Notes: generated from the letters alone by a model not told the origin. 16,381 bases of DNA from RGIG8748 sp045544515 (GCA_045544515.1 JAZPZD010000016.1:1-16381), one strand, 5' to 3'; counted from the stretch's first letter, positions 8,008 to 14,978 are shown. Translations and numbers: made by a program.

Positions 8008-8342
8008 TGAAAAGGGAAAACGAAAATTATCTTGAAAAAATTCCTTTTAAAAACGGGCAAATAAACTGGACCGAGGATGAATGCGGCATCGTTACTCTGG
8101 AGATAGAAAACGAAGGAGTATTTAACCGCATTGCTCAAAAGCTATTTAAAAAGCCTCGCATAAGCTATGTTCATATGGAAGAGTTTGGAAGCTTTATCTG
8201 GAAGAGGATAGACGGCAAAAAGACCGTATCCGACCTGGCAGATGAGCTTAAGGAAGAGTTTGGCGACAAAGCCGAGCCGCTGTATGAGAGAATAGCAAAG
8301 TATATAGGAATTTTGAAAAGCTACAATTTTATAGTATTTTAA
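8007..8342 (+). CDS. PqqD-like small protein
   Basis: A 111-aa protein with a PqqD-like winged-helix pattern: a beta-rich start (CGIVTLEIENEGVFNRIAQK) and then the core FGSFIWKRIDGKKTVSDLADELKEEFGD, ending in helices that close at LKSYNFIVF. PqqD-family domains bind peptides and present them to radical SAM enzymes, but no radical SAM or precursor gene is present here. The chosen ATG (8007-8009) overlaps the transporter stop as TAATG, with GAAGAAGAG just upstream; a start 18 bases earlier is possible. Tight coupling to the OPT gene suggests a role linked to that transporter, for example as a cytoplasmic peptide-binding or regulatory partner. This is inference. Confidence 0.75.
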   Translation: MKRENENYLEKIPFKNGQINWTEDECGIVTLEIENEGVFNRIAQKLFKKPRISYVHMEEFGSFIWKRIDGKKTVSDLADELKEEFGDKAEPLYERIAKYIGILKSYNFIVF

Positions 8343-8345
8343 GAA

Positions 8346-8390
8346 AAGGCGTATGCAAAGGGAAATTTGCATACGCCTTAAATTATTTTT
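8346..8390. terminator. Bidirectional terminator between converging genes
   Basis: AAGGCGTATGCAAA (8346-8359) and TTTGCATACGCCTT (8366-8379) form a perfect 14-bp stem with a 6-nt loop. T-rich tails follow on both strands (TTATTTTT on plus, TTTTCTT on minus). It serves both the PqqD-like gene and the converging metF, whose stop codon is 4 bp away. Confidence 0.9.
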
Positions 8391-9261
8391 CGATTATATA
8401 TGATAGATTGTCTTGTATTTTTTCTGCCACATCGGGCTTGTTCATAGAATATACATGAACATTCTTAATTCCATTGGCATACAAATCTATTATCTGGTCT
8501 GTGGCATAAATGATGCCTGCCTGTTTCATTGCATCGGCATTGTGACCGAACTTGTCGACAAGGCTTTTGAACCTTTGCGGCATAAACGATCCCGAGAGCT
8601 TAATAGCCCTCTCTACCTGATTGGCATTGGTAATTGGCATAATCCCCGGAATTACGGGTACGGTTATTCCGGCTTCTCTTATTTTGTACAGAAAGTTGTA
8701 GAGCAGATTGTTGTCAAAGAACATCTGTGTTGTAATAAAATCGCATCCTGCATCAACCTTTTCTTTAAGATGCTTTATATCCTCTTTTTGATTTTCGCTT
8801 TCGGGGTGTATTTCGGGGTAGCATGCACAGCCTATGCAAAACTCGGGATTGGTTTTCTTTAAATCCTCTATAAGATTAATTGCGTATCGGTAATCCCAGT
8901 TTGTTCTGTCGTCTTTTTCCATTTCCTTTGGGATATCGCCCCGTAGTGCCATTACATTTTCTATACCGCTATCTATTATTTCCTTTATCTTTTGCTCCAC
9001 GGTCTCTCTGGTCGACGATACACAGGTAAGGTGTGCCAGAGTGGGAACACCATAGATCTTTTTGATGTTTTTGGCAATATCGAGGGTGTATTTACTTGTT
9101 CCGCCGCCTGCACCGTATGTAACCGAGATAAATGAGGGTTTGAGTTTGGCGATTTCTTCGGTTGCAGTTTTTACATTTTCAAAGCTTGTCTCGCTCTTTG
9201 GCGGAAAAACCTCAAAAGAAAGCGACAGCTTGTCTTTTTTAAGTAAGTCGATAATTTTCAT
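8383..9261 (-). CDS. metF: Methylenetetrahydrofolate reductase
   Basis: A 292-aa cytosolic flavoprotein that reduces 5,10-methylene-THF to 5-methyl-THF for methionine synthesis and, in some Clostridia, one-carbon energy metabolism. Motifs are in order: SFEVFPPKSE with catalytic Glu17, SVTYGAGGGTS (46-56), HLTC (77-80), NVMALRGDIP with Asp109, GCDFITTQMFFDN (172-184) and PVIPGIMPI. The start is ATG at 9261, 8 nt after GAGG (9270-9273). A GTG nine bases earlier overlaps that ribosome binding site and is rejected. It has its own promoter and shares a converging terminator. No metV-like zinc-binding partner gene is adjacent. Confidence 0.95.
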   Translation of the reverse strand: MKIIDLLKKDKLSLSFEVFPPKSETSFENVKTATEEIAKLKPSFISVTYGAGGGTSKYTLDIAKNIKKIYGVPTLAHLTCVSSTRETVEQKIKEIIDSGIENVMALRGDIPKEMEKDDRTNWDYRYAINLIEDLKKTNPEFCIGCACYPEIHPESENQKEDIKHLKEKVDAGCDFITTQMFFDNNLLYNFLYKIREAGITVPVIPGIMPITNANQVERAIKLSGSFMPQRFKSLVDKFGHNADAMKQAGIIYATDQIIDLYANGIKNVHVYSMNKPDVAEKIQDNLSYIIEK

Positions 9262-9293
9262 TACAGACACCTCGTTTCTTGTGTATATAAGTG

Positions 9294-9322
9294 ATTATAC
9301 ACTTTTAAAACACTTAAGTCAA
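9294..9322 (-). promoter_or_regulatory. Sigma-A promoter of metF with a palindrome over the -10
   Basis: On the minus strand TTGACT (9317-9322), a 17-bp spacer and TATAAT (9294-9299). The -10 is flanked by AAGTG and CACTT, a 5-bp inverted repeat centred on it. This could be an operator, but the arms are short. Confidence 0.82.
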
Positions 9323-9323
9323 C

Positions 9324-9353
9324 AAAAAGGTGATATACCTTGCGGCATATCCC
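9324..9353 (-). terminator. Probable terminator after the oxidoreductase remnant
   Basis: On the minus strand GGGATAT (9347-9353) pairs with ATATC-A-CC (9329-9336, one bulged base), followed by five T (9324-9328). It lies between the remnant's stop codon and the metF promoter, which isolates metF from upstream transcription. Confidence 0.55.
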
Positions 9354-9363
9354 ACAAAATAGA

Positions 9364-9550
9364 TTAACAAACTTTTAGCACTACCTTGCCTACATTCTTT
9401 CCTTGGAGCAAAATATCGTGTGCCTTTTTCAAGATCTTTTTTAAGCACATCAGCGGTGTTTTCTTTGGATGTGTTTATTATTACATCAGCATCTAAATGG
9501 CTAATTGACTTTGCAATTTCGTCGGTGAGTACAGGAGGTCTTCTAAAGAA
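9364..9550 (-). pseudogene. Decayed 3' remnant of a zinc-type alcohol dehydrogenase/quinone oxidoreductase (MDR)
   Basis: The minus strand encodes AHDILLQGKNVGKVVLKVC and a stop (TAA, 9364-9366). This is the typical C-terminal end of medium-chain dehydrogenase/reductases. Just upstream, in another frame, is LDADVIINTSKENTADVLKK, resembling the LGADVVIN segment after the Rossmann fold of the same family. About 100 residues that normally separate these segments are missing, and a one-base frameshift at about 9420 (run of A before GGCAC) is needed to join them. The fragment has no start and no complete domain. The family assignment rests on short motifs. Confidence 0.5.
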
Positions 9551-9557
9551 CTGTAGA

Positions 9558-10697
9558 TTATTTTAGTAAATTATACAAAGTGGGCGACAGTTTAAATTCT
9601 TCGGCAACTGCCTCTACTTCTTCGAGAGCCTTTACCTTCGCCTGGGGCGATACATATTGCTTTACGGCACGGATAAGGACATTTTTTGGCGTGTGTGCCA
9701 TATCAATAAATTCCATTATCTGTGTTTTGTATCCGCAGTATGTAAGCATATTTCCGCGTATTGCATCGGTAAGTATCGCCGAGGTTCTCTCTTTTAATAT
9801 GCCGTATCTTGTGAGTATGGAGAGATTGTCGGACTTAATCTGCGAGTTAATCTCGTGCTGACAGCACGGAACAGAAAAAATAAGCCTTGCGTTCCAGTTT
9901 ATCGCATTAAACAGTGCATAGTCTGTTGCTGTGTCGCACGCGTGCAGGGTTATCACCATATCCACATTTTCGCTTGTTTTGTAGCCGTTTATATCGCCGA
10001 GCTCAAATTTGAGATTGGTATAGCCGTATTTTTGGGCTGCCTTGTTGCAGTTTTCTATTACATCTTTTTTCAGGTCAAGACCTGTTATATTTACATCTAT
10101 ATTTTTTATTCTTGTAAAGTAGTGGTATAGGATAAATGTGAGATACGACTTTCCGCAACCAAAGTCTATGATGTTGAGCTTTTTTAGGTCGAGGTTTTTT
10201 ATTGTATCGTCAATTATCTCGACAAACCTGTTTATCTGGCGGAATTTATCGTACATCTGCCTTATTACCTTGCCGTCTTTTGTAAATATTCCCATATCAA
10301 TGAGCACAGGAATATCGCTGCCTTCTTTTATTATGTAATTTTTCTTTTTGTTGTGGTTTTCGTTTTCTTTTACACTGCCTTTTGAAATCTCATTTGTTTT
10401 AAGCTTAATATTTCCCTTTTTGGACGAGAGTACAATGTATTCACATTCATTTGTCCACGCATTTGCCTGCAAAAATGTCTTTCCTATGGCATTTTCGAAG
10501 TATGAAACGGTATCTTCACAACTTAAATTCTTATGAAAAACCTGTGTCTGGGTATATTCTTCTATCTGATAACCATTATTCTTTTTTGCAATCACAACTT
10601 TTTTTAACTCATATGATTTTATGTGAGGTTTACTTAGTACCGCCTTTATTATGCTGTGATTTAAAATTTCTTTGGTCAAATCTATAAGTTCAGTCAC
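9558..10697 (-). CDS. Class I SAM-dependent methyltransferase (Methyltransf_32-like)
   Basis: A 379-aa cytosolic protein. An N-terminal domain of about 120 residues, rich in Lys and Asn, has no assigned function. It is followed by a Rossmann methyltransferase domain: motif I IIDFGCGKSY (176-185), acidic Asp208 after strand 2 (GLDLK), and the signature LHACDTATD (251-259) with VPCCQHE (276-282). That signature is typical of the family containing the methyltransferase domain of eukaryotic GSTCD-like proteins; the substrate is unknown. The start is GTG 10697, with GGAG 9 nt upstream. It has its own promoter and no operon partner; the oxidoreductase remnant follows 7 bp after its stop. Confidence 0.85.
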   Translation of the reverse strand: MTELIDLTKEILNHSIIKAVLSKPHIKSYELKKVVIAKKNNGYQIEEYTQTQVFHKNLSCEDTVSYFENAIGKTFLQANAWTNECEYIVLSSKKGNIKLKTNEISKGSVKENENHNKKKNYIIKEGSDIPVLIDMGIFTKDGKVIRQMYDKFRQINRFVEIIDDTIKNLDLKKLNIIDFGCGKSYLTFILYHYFTRIKNIDVNITGLDLKKDVIENCNKAAQKYGYTNLKFELGDINGYKTSENVDMVITLHACDTATDYALFNAINWNARLIFSVPCCQHEINSQIKSDNLSILTRYGILKERTSAILTDAIRGNMLTYCGYKTQIMEFIDMAHTPKNVLIRAVKQYVSPQAKVKALEEVEAVAEEFKLSPTLYNLLK

Positions 10698-10750
10698 TTT
10701 GCAAAACTCCTTTTTTGTATTTTAGCGTGGTTACTCCATAGTGCAAATTT

Positions 10751-10780
10751 ATCCTAGCATATTTTTTGATGAAATGTCAA
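10751..10780 (-). promoter_or_regulatory. Promoter of the methyltransferase gene
   Basis: On the minus strand TTGACA (10775-10780), an 18-bp spacer and TAGGAT (10751-10756), with TGC just before the -10 giving an extended -10. The predicted leader is about 45 nt. Confidence 0.7.
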
Positions 10781-10890
10781 TGTAAAATACGATATTTTGA
10801 TGTGTTATCTCTTTGCAAAGGTGATGGATATAATGTATTATTTACTTTTGGCTGTGGATTTTGATATGAACAGGCTCTGTTAGAAACAAA

Positions 10891-10946
10891 AATACTCATT
10901 AGCAAAGATTATAACAATCCTTACTAATGAGTATTAAATTTTTTTA
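10891..10946. terminator. Terminator of sigG, possibly bidirectional
   Basis: AATACTCATTAG (10891-10902) and CTAATGAGTATT (10924-10935) form a 12-bp stem, with further inner pairing of AAGATT-like arms. On the minus strand it ends in ATTTTTG, serving sigG. On the plus strand a run of seven T follows (10939-10945), so it could also stop transcription from the left. Confidence 0.8.
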
Positions 10947-10948
10947 CA

Positions 10949-11716
10949 TCATATATGCTTTTTCATATGCCCCAAGGCACTTTTTTCAAGTCTTGAAACC
11001 TGTGCCTGACTAATCCCAAGCTCATTTGCAACTTCCATCTGTGTTCTGCCTTTAAAAAACCGCAGGTCGAGGATGCGTTTTTCTCTGGTGCACAGTTTTT
11101 TTAACGCTTCTTTGAGAGCAATTTCTTCGAGCCAGTTTTCGTCGGTGCTTTTGTCATCTTTTAGCTGGTCCATTACATAAATCGCGTCTGCACCGTCGTT
11201 GTATACCGGTTCGTATAACGACACGGGGTCTTGTATGGAATCAAGGGCAAGTACCACATCCTCCTTGGGAAGTCCCAATTCTTTTGATATTTCATATATC
11301 GTAGGCTCCTTTCCGCTTTTTGCCGTAAGGTCTTCCTTTGCTTTTAGTGCCTTGTATGCGATATCTCTTAATGACCTGCTTACTCTTATGGAATTATTAT
11401 CTCTTAAATATCTTCGAATTTCGCCTATTATCATTGGCACTGCATATGTCGAAAATTGTACATTCTGAGAAAGGTCAAAATTATCTATCGCTTTTATAAG
11501 ACCGATACAGCCTACCTGAAATAAATCATCGGGGTTTTCGCCCCTGTTATTAAATCTTTGTATCACACTTAAAACAAGCCTTAGATTGCCTTGTACAAAT
11601 TCTTCTCTTGCACTTTCGTCACCGTCTTTAATTCTTCTAAACAACTCATCTTTCTGACTTTTGGTGAGCGTGGGGAGTGTAGCGGTATTTACACCGCAGA
11701 TTTCTACCTTGTTCAT
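10949..11716 (-). CDS. sigG: Forespore sigma factor G
   Basis: A 255-aa sigma factor of the sporulation class, directing late forespore transcription. The N-terminal NKVEICGVNTATLPTL is the characteristic SigG start. Region 2 follows (NLRLVLSVIQRFNNRGE, DDLFQVGCIGLIKAIDNF, FSTYAVPMIIGEIRRYLRDN), then region 3 (VSRSLRDIAYKA) and the region 4 helix-turn-helix (TQMEVANELGISQAQVSRLE). The YNDGADAIYVMDQ segment also fits SigG rather than SigF. Length is normal. ATG 11716 is preceded by AAGGAG, 8 nt away. It stands alone, not next to sigE or spoIIGA, and is divergent from trkA. A sigma-F-type promoter precedes it, which agrees with known control of this gene. Confidence 0.96.
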   Translation of the reverse strand: MNKVEICGVNTATLPTLTKSQKDELFRRIKDGDESAREEFVQGNLRLVLSVIQRFNNRGENPDDLFQVGCIGLIKAIDNFDLSQNVQFSTYAVPMIIGEIRRYLRDNNSIRVSRSLRDIAYKALKAKEDLTAKSGKEPTIYEISKELGLPKEDVVLALDSIQDPVSLYEPVYNDGADAIYVMDQLKDDKSTDENWLEEIALKEALKKLCTREKRILDLRFFKGRTQMEVANELGISQAQVSRLEKSALGHMKKHI

Positions 11717-11754
11717 AGTTACGGCTCCTTTTTATGTCATTGATTTTCAATATG

Positions 11755-11783
11755 ATTTTTCCCTAAGATATATTTTGCTATAC
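11755..11783 (-). promoter_or_regulatory. Sigma-F-type forespore promoter of sigG
   Basis: On the minus strand GTATA (11779-11783), a 15-bp spacer and GGGAAAAAT (11755-11763) match the sigma-F pattern (GYATA, about 15 bp, GGnnAnAnT). No sigma-A pair fits this position. In Bacillus sigG is transcribed by sigma-F, so motif and biology agree. The leader would be about 30 nt. Confidence 0.65.
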
Positions 11784-11801
11784 TGTCATAAAATAGCAAA
11801 A
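11773..11801. repeat. Inverted repeat between divergent sigG and trkA promoters
   Basis: TTTTGCTAT (11773-11781) and ATAGCAAAA (11793-11801) form a 9-bp inverted repeat with 11 bp between the arms. The left arm overlaps the sigG -35 and the right arm ends 8 bp before the trkA -35. It could be an operator acting on both promoters; no regulator is identified. Confidence 0.45.
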
Positions 11802-11809
11802 AAATATGC

Positions 11810-11838
11810 TTGAAAATTGGCAAAATAAGGAGTATAAT
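11810..11838 (+). promoter_or_regulatory. Sigma-A promoter of trkAH
   Basis: TTGAAA (11810-11815), 17-bp spacer, TATAAT (11833-11838). The leader is about 40 nt before the TTG start of trkA. Confidence 0.8.
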
Positions 11839-11882
11839 ATGTACATTAAAAATGACTTGATTTTATCAAGAGGTGAATTGTA

Positions 11883-13241
11883 TTGAAAATTATTGTTGTA
11901 GGTCTTGGTAAGGTAGGCTGGAAGCTTGCGGAGATTTTGAGCTCCGAAGAAAACCACGAGGTTACCGCGATAGATGTTGTGGCAAATAATGTAAGAGATG
12001 CTTCTTCCGAATATGATATTATGGGGATAGTAGGCAGCGGTACGAATATAGAATGTCTTGAAGATGCAGGTGTTTCAGATGCCGACCTTCTCATTGCCGT
12101 TACAGGTTCTGACGAGGTAAATCTTCTTACTTGTCTTATTGCAAAGAAGTCCGGTAACTGCAAGACGATTGCCAGAGTAAGAAAGCCCGAATATGTCCGT
12201 TCTCTTCCAACGATAAAAGATGAACTTGGACTTGCTATGGCTATTAATCCGGAGCAGGCAGCTGCCGGAGAGATGGCAAGAGTTTTGAGGTTCCCGTCAG
12301 CTATACAGATAGACACATTTTCCAAAGGCAGAGTAGAAATATTAAAATTCCGTATCCCCGAAGCATCGCCTCTCGACGAGATAAGGGTTTCTGATATGGC
12401 AAAGCGTATCAACTGCGATATACTTGTTTGCGGTGTAGAAAAAGGGGACAGGGTCTTTATCCCCGGAGGTAACTTTATACTTCGTGCAGGAGATTTGGTA
12501 AGCTTTGTTGCAACACCCAAAAACGCAGCAGATTTCTTTAACAAAATAGGTTTCAAGACCAATAGTGTAAAGGACACCCTGATTATTGGCGGGGGTGATA
12601 CTGCATACTATCTTGCGGTAAATCTTTTGCAGTCGGGCATCAAGGTCAAAATTATAGAGCAAAGTCAGCAAAGATGCGAAGAGCTTTGCGAGCTTGTTCC
12701 CAAGGCTACGGTAATTTGCGGCGATGGTACGGATATCGACCTTTTGGAAGAAGAGGGCCTGGGCCAATACGAATCCGTAGTGGCTCTTACCGGTATTGAC
12801 GAAGAAAATATTATGCTCACCCTTTTTGCCAGAACACAGACCGACGGCAAGCTTGTTACAAAAATCAACCGTATAGCCTACGACAGCGTTATAGGCGGAC
12901 TTGGACTTGATACAATCATAAATCCCAATAACATTACCGCAGAATATATTGCAAGATATGTCCGTGCAACATATAATTCGCTTGAGCACGACATAGAAAC
13001 TATGCATATGATTTTGGATAACAAGGCGGAGGCACTTGAATTCAGGATACGCACGGATTCTCCCGTTGCTAATGTGACATTGGAGCAGCTTGAACTCAAA
13101 GAAAATGTGATTATAGCTTGCATCAACCGAAACGGCAAGATTATCATTCCAAGAGGTAAGGATCGCATTTTGCCCGATGACAGAGTAATAGCGGTCAGTG
13201 CATTGATGGGAGTTAAAGATATCAAGGAAATTTTGAAGTAA
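11883..13241 (+). CDS. trkA: Trk potassium uptake regulatory subunit TrkA
   Basis: A 452-aa cytosolic NAD(H)-binding gating subunit of the Trk potassium channel, full length for tandem TrkA. It holds two copies of the RCK unit. RCK_N 1 has GLGKVG (7-12) and acidic Asp31, followed by RCK_C 1 (about 141-224). RCK_N 2 has GGGDTAYYLA (236-245) and Glu259, followed by RCK_C 2 (about 368-452). The start is TTG at 11883, 6 nt after AGAGGTGA (11869-11876), and gives the expected MKIIVVGLG beginning. trkH follows after 16 bp, so they form an operon. Confidence 0.95.
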   Translation: MKIIVVGLGKVGWKLAEILSSEENHEVTAIDVVANNVRDASSEYDIMGIVGSGTNIECLEDAGVSDADLLIAVTGSDEVNLLTCLIAKKSGNCKTIARVRKPEYVRSLPTIKDELGLAMAINPEQAAAGEMARVLRFPSAIQIDTFSKGRVEILKFRIPEASPLDEIRVSDMAKRINCDILVCGVEKGDRVFIPGGNFILRAGDLVSFVATPKNAADFFNKIGFKTNSVKDTLIIGGGDTAYYLAVNLLQSGIKVKIIEQSQQRCEELCELVPKATVICGDGTDIDLLEEEGLGQYESVVALTGIDEENIMLTLFARTQTDGKLVTKINRIAYDSVIGGLGLDTIINPNNITAEYIARYVRATYNSLEHDIETMHMILDNKAEALEFRIRTDSPVANVTLEQLELKENVIIACINRNGKIIIPRGKDRILPDDRVIAVSALMGVKDIKEILK

Positions 13242-13257
13242 TAACGGAGCAGATGTT

Positions 13258-14673
13258 ATGAATTATAGAATTGTATTGCATACATTGGGCTGGGTACTTA
13301 TTATTGAAGCTATGTGTATGGCACTTCCGCTTATATGTGGTCTTATATATGCCGAGGCGGCAGTTTTCTCCTTTATCATAGCTATGGCAATTTGTCTTGC
13401 CGTAGGTATTTCGCTCGTGCTTGTAAAAACCAATAACGGAAAAATGTATTCCCGCGAGGGCTTTTCCATAGTTGCATTAAGCTGGATATTTATGAGTATA
13501 TTCGGTTCGTTGCCCTTTGTGTTTTCGGGCTCGGTAAATAGCTTTGTAGATGCTGTTTTTGAGACGGTTTCGGGCTTTACCACAACGGGTGCATCTGTGA
13601 TACCTGATGTAGAAATCCTGCCCAAATCCATCCTTTTATGGCGTAGCTTTACACATTGGATAGGCGGTATGGGAGTTATTGTGTTTTTGGTGGCGATACT
13701 TCCTCTTTCGGGCGGAAGAAATATGCATCTTGTAAAGGCAGAAAGCCCGGGCCCTTCTGTGGGCAAGCTTGTTCCCAAGGTTAAATCCACGGCTAAAATT
13801 CTCTACCTTATTTATTTTGCACTTACAGTTGCAATTGCACTTTTTCTTTTGGCAGGAGAGATGTCTTTCTTTGAAGCACTTAATACTGCTTTTGGAACTG
13901 CAGGTACAGGCGGATTTGGTATACGAAATTCCAGTATGGCAGATTTTTCTTCCTATTCGCAAATAGTGGTTACTGTTTTTATGATACTTTTCGGAATCAA
14001 TTTTTCTGTTTATTATCTCATTTTGATAGGCAGGTTCAAGCTTGCTCTTCGTTCGAGTGAGCTGTGGACATATCTTTTGATAATTGCCTCGGCTATTGCC
14101 CTTATAACCATCAATTCGGGTGCAGGGGTAAAGCACGCGGCGTTTCAAGTAGGCTCCATCATTACAACAACGGGTTTTGCAACCGTGGATTTTGATAAAT
14201 GGCCTGAGTTTTCAAAGGCGATTTTGGTGCTTCTTATGTTTGTAGGTGCTTCTGCGGGAAGTACGGGCGGAGGAATTAAAGTTTCGAGAATAATGATACT
14301 TCTCAAAAGTATCGTAAAAGAAATTAAAATTGCTGCCCATCCCAAGAGTACCCACAAGGTAAAGCTTGACGGCAGAACTATTGAACACGAAACCATTCGC
14401 GGTGCAAATGTGTTTATGATATCGTATCTTATTATATTCGCTTTTTCGGTACTCGCCATAAGTATAGACAATATGGATTTTACCACCAATTTTACAGCTG
14501 TTGCAGCTACAATAAATAATATTGGTCCCGGTCTTTCGGGCGTTGGACCCACAGGTAATTTTAGCCAGTATTCGGACTTTTCAAAGATAGTACTTTCTTT
14601 GGATATGTTAATAGGAAGACTGGAAATATTTCCGATATTAGTATTATTTTCACCTTATGCTTGGAAGAAATAG
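13258..14673 (+). CDS. trkH: Trk potassium channel subunit TrkH
   Basis: A 471-aa inner-membrane protein of the Trk/Ktr/HKT superfamily that forms the potassium pathway gated by TrkA. All four pore loops are visible with their filter glycines: SGFTTTGAS (105-113), GTAGTGGFG (213-221), TTTGFATVD (303-311) and NNIGPGLSGVG (420-430). The gating-loop sequence GASAGSTGGGIK (330-341) and the typical C-terminal MLIGRLEIFPILVLFSP are present, so the protein is complete. ATG 13258 is preceded by GGAG (13246-13249), 8 nt away. It is the last gene of the trkA-trkH operon. Confidence 0.95.
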   Translation: MNYRIVLHTLGWVLIIEAMCMALPLICGLIYAEAAVFSFIIAMAICLAVGISLVLVKTNNGKMYSREGFSIVALSWIFMSIFGSLPFVFSGSVNSFVDAVFETVSGFTTTGASVIPDVEILPKSILLWRSFTHWIGGMGVIVFLVAILPLSGGRNMHLVKAESPGPSVGKLVPKVKSTAKILYLIYFALTVAIALFLLAGEMSFFEALNTAFGTAGTGGFGIRNSSMADFSSYSQIVVTVFMILFGINFSVYYLILIGRFKLALRSSELWTYLLIIASAIALITINSGAGVKHAAFQVGSIITTTGFATVDFDKWPEFSKAILVLLMFVGASAGSTGGGIKVSRIMILLKSIVKEIKIAAHPKSTHKVKLDGRTIEHETIRGANVFMISYLIIFAFSVLAISIDNMDFTTNFTAVAATINNIGPGLSGVGPTGNFSQYSDFSKIVLSLDMLIGRLEIFPILVLFSPYAWKK

Positions 14674-14704
14674 TAAAAAGCAAGGGTTTAAAGAAAAGGT
14701 TTTA

Positions 14705-14877
14705 GCGAAATATCAACTTCGTTGATGTGAAATAATTTCTTTCAGAAATTGTGAAATAGAAAGCTAACGCTTTCTGTGAAATGAAATACGCCTATAACAT
14801 TTGCGAAGCAAATATTTCACAGCGAAGCTATTTCACATTGCGTAGCAATATTTCTCACGTCGTATCGGCGTATTTCG
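14705..14877. repeat. Hairpin-mosaic repeat element (mirrored GTGAAAT/ATTTCAC spacers)
   Basis: At least six short hairpins, most with 3-nt loops, lie side by side. They are ATCAAC-ttc-GTTGAT (14712-14726), AATTTCT-ttc-AGAAATT (14734-14750), AGAAAGC-taac-GCTTTCT (14758-14775), ATTTGC-gaa-GCAAAT (14799-14813), AGC-gaa-GCT (14821-14829) and ATTGC-gta-GCAAT (14837-14849). In the left half they are separated by GTGAAAT (14727, 14751, 14776); in the right half by its complement ATTTCAC (14814, 14830, and ATTTCTCAC at 14850). GAAATACGCC (14783-14792) and GGCGTATTTC (14867-14876) bracket the right half. No open frame is present. Function unknown; it looks like a non-coding palindromic element in the trkH 3' region. 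Confidence 0.85.
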
Positions 14878-14879
14878 TT

Positions 14880-14920
14880 GAAAAAAGCATCAATCTTGTA
14901 TCAAGATTGATGCTTTTTTC
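14880..14920. terminator. Strong bidirectional terminator (trkH side and tRNA side)
   Basis: GAAAAAAGCATCAATCTTG (14880-14898) and CAAGATTGATGCTTTTTTC (14902-14920) form a perfect 19-bp stem with a 3-nt loop, giving runs of six T on either strand. It abuts the CCA end of the tRNA fragment on the minus strand, so it was probably that tRNA's own terminator, and it also closes the trkAH transcript. Confidence 0.9.
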
Positions 14921-14971
14921 TGGTGCGGGTGACAGGACTTGAACCTGCACGGGGTTGCCACCAGAACCTAA
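14921..14971 (-). pseudogene. 3' half of a tRNA-Leu(UAG) gene
   Basis: Read on the minus strand, the sequence runs from TTAG (14968-14971, including anticodon TAG) through the 3' anticodon stem TCTGG, the long variable arm GTGGCAACCCC typical of leucine tRNA, the T arm CAGGTTCAAGTCCTG, the 3' acceptor strand CACCCGC and an encoded CCA. The sequence before TTAG does not form the 5' anticodon stem CCAGA, and no D arm or 5' acceptor strand is found nearby. The gene is therefore cut within the anticodon loop. This is a common crossover point for tyrosine integrases, so the fragment may be an attachment-site copy. A simple deletion is the alternative. Confidence 0.8.
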
Positions 14972-14978
14972 TGGTTAT

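Noticed and set aside
9062..9367. 101-codon plus-strand open frame opposite the start of metF
   Set aside because: It covers the metF start and promoter in antisense, and no ribosome site or known motif is visible.
11717..11760. Sigma-G-type -10 (CATATTG) for autoregulation of sigG
   Set aside because: No matching -35 box is found at 16-18 bp; the overlapping sigma-F pattern fits better.
11846..12577. 243-codon minus-strand open frame opposite trkA
   Set aside because: It is antisense to a clear trkA and resembles no protein family; it would also overlap the trkA promoter region.
14705..14877. CRISPR array
   Set aside because: The repeated unit is only 7 bp, it changes orientation halfway, and the pieces between copies are themselves palindromes, unlike unique spacers.
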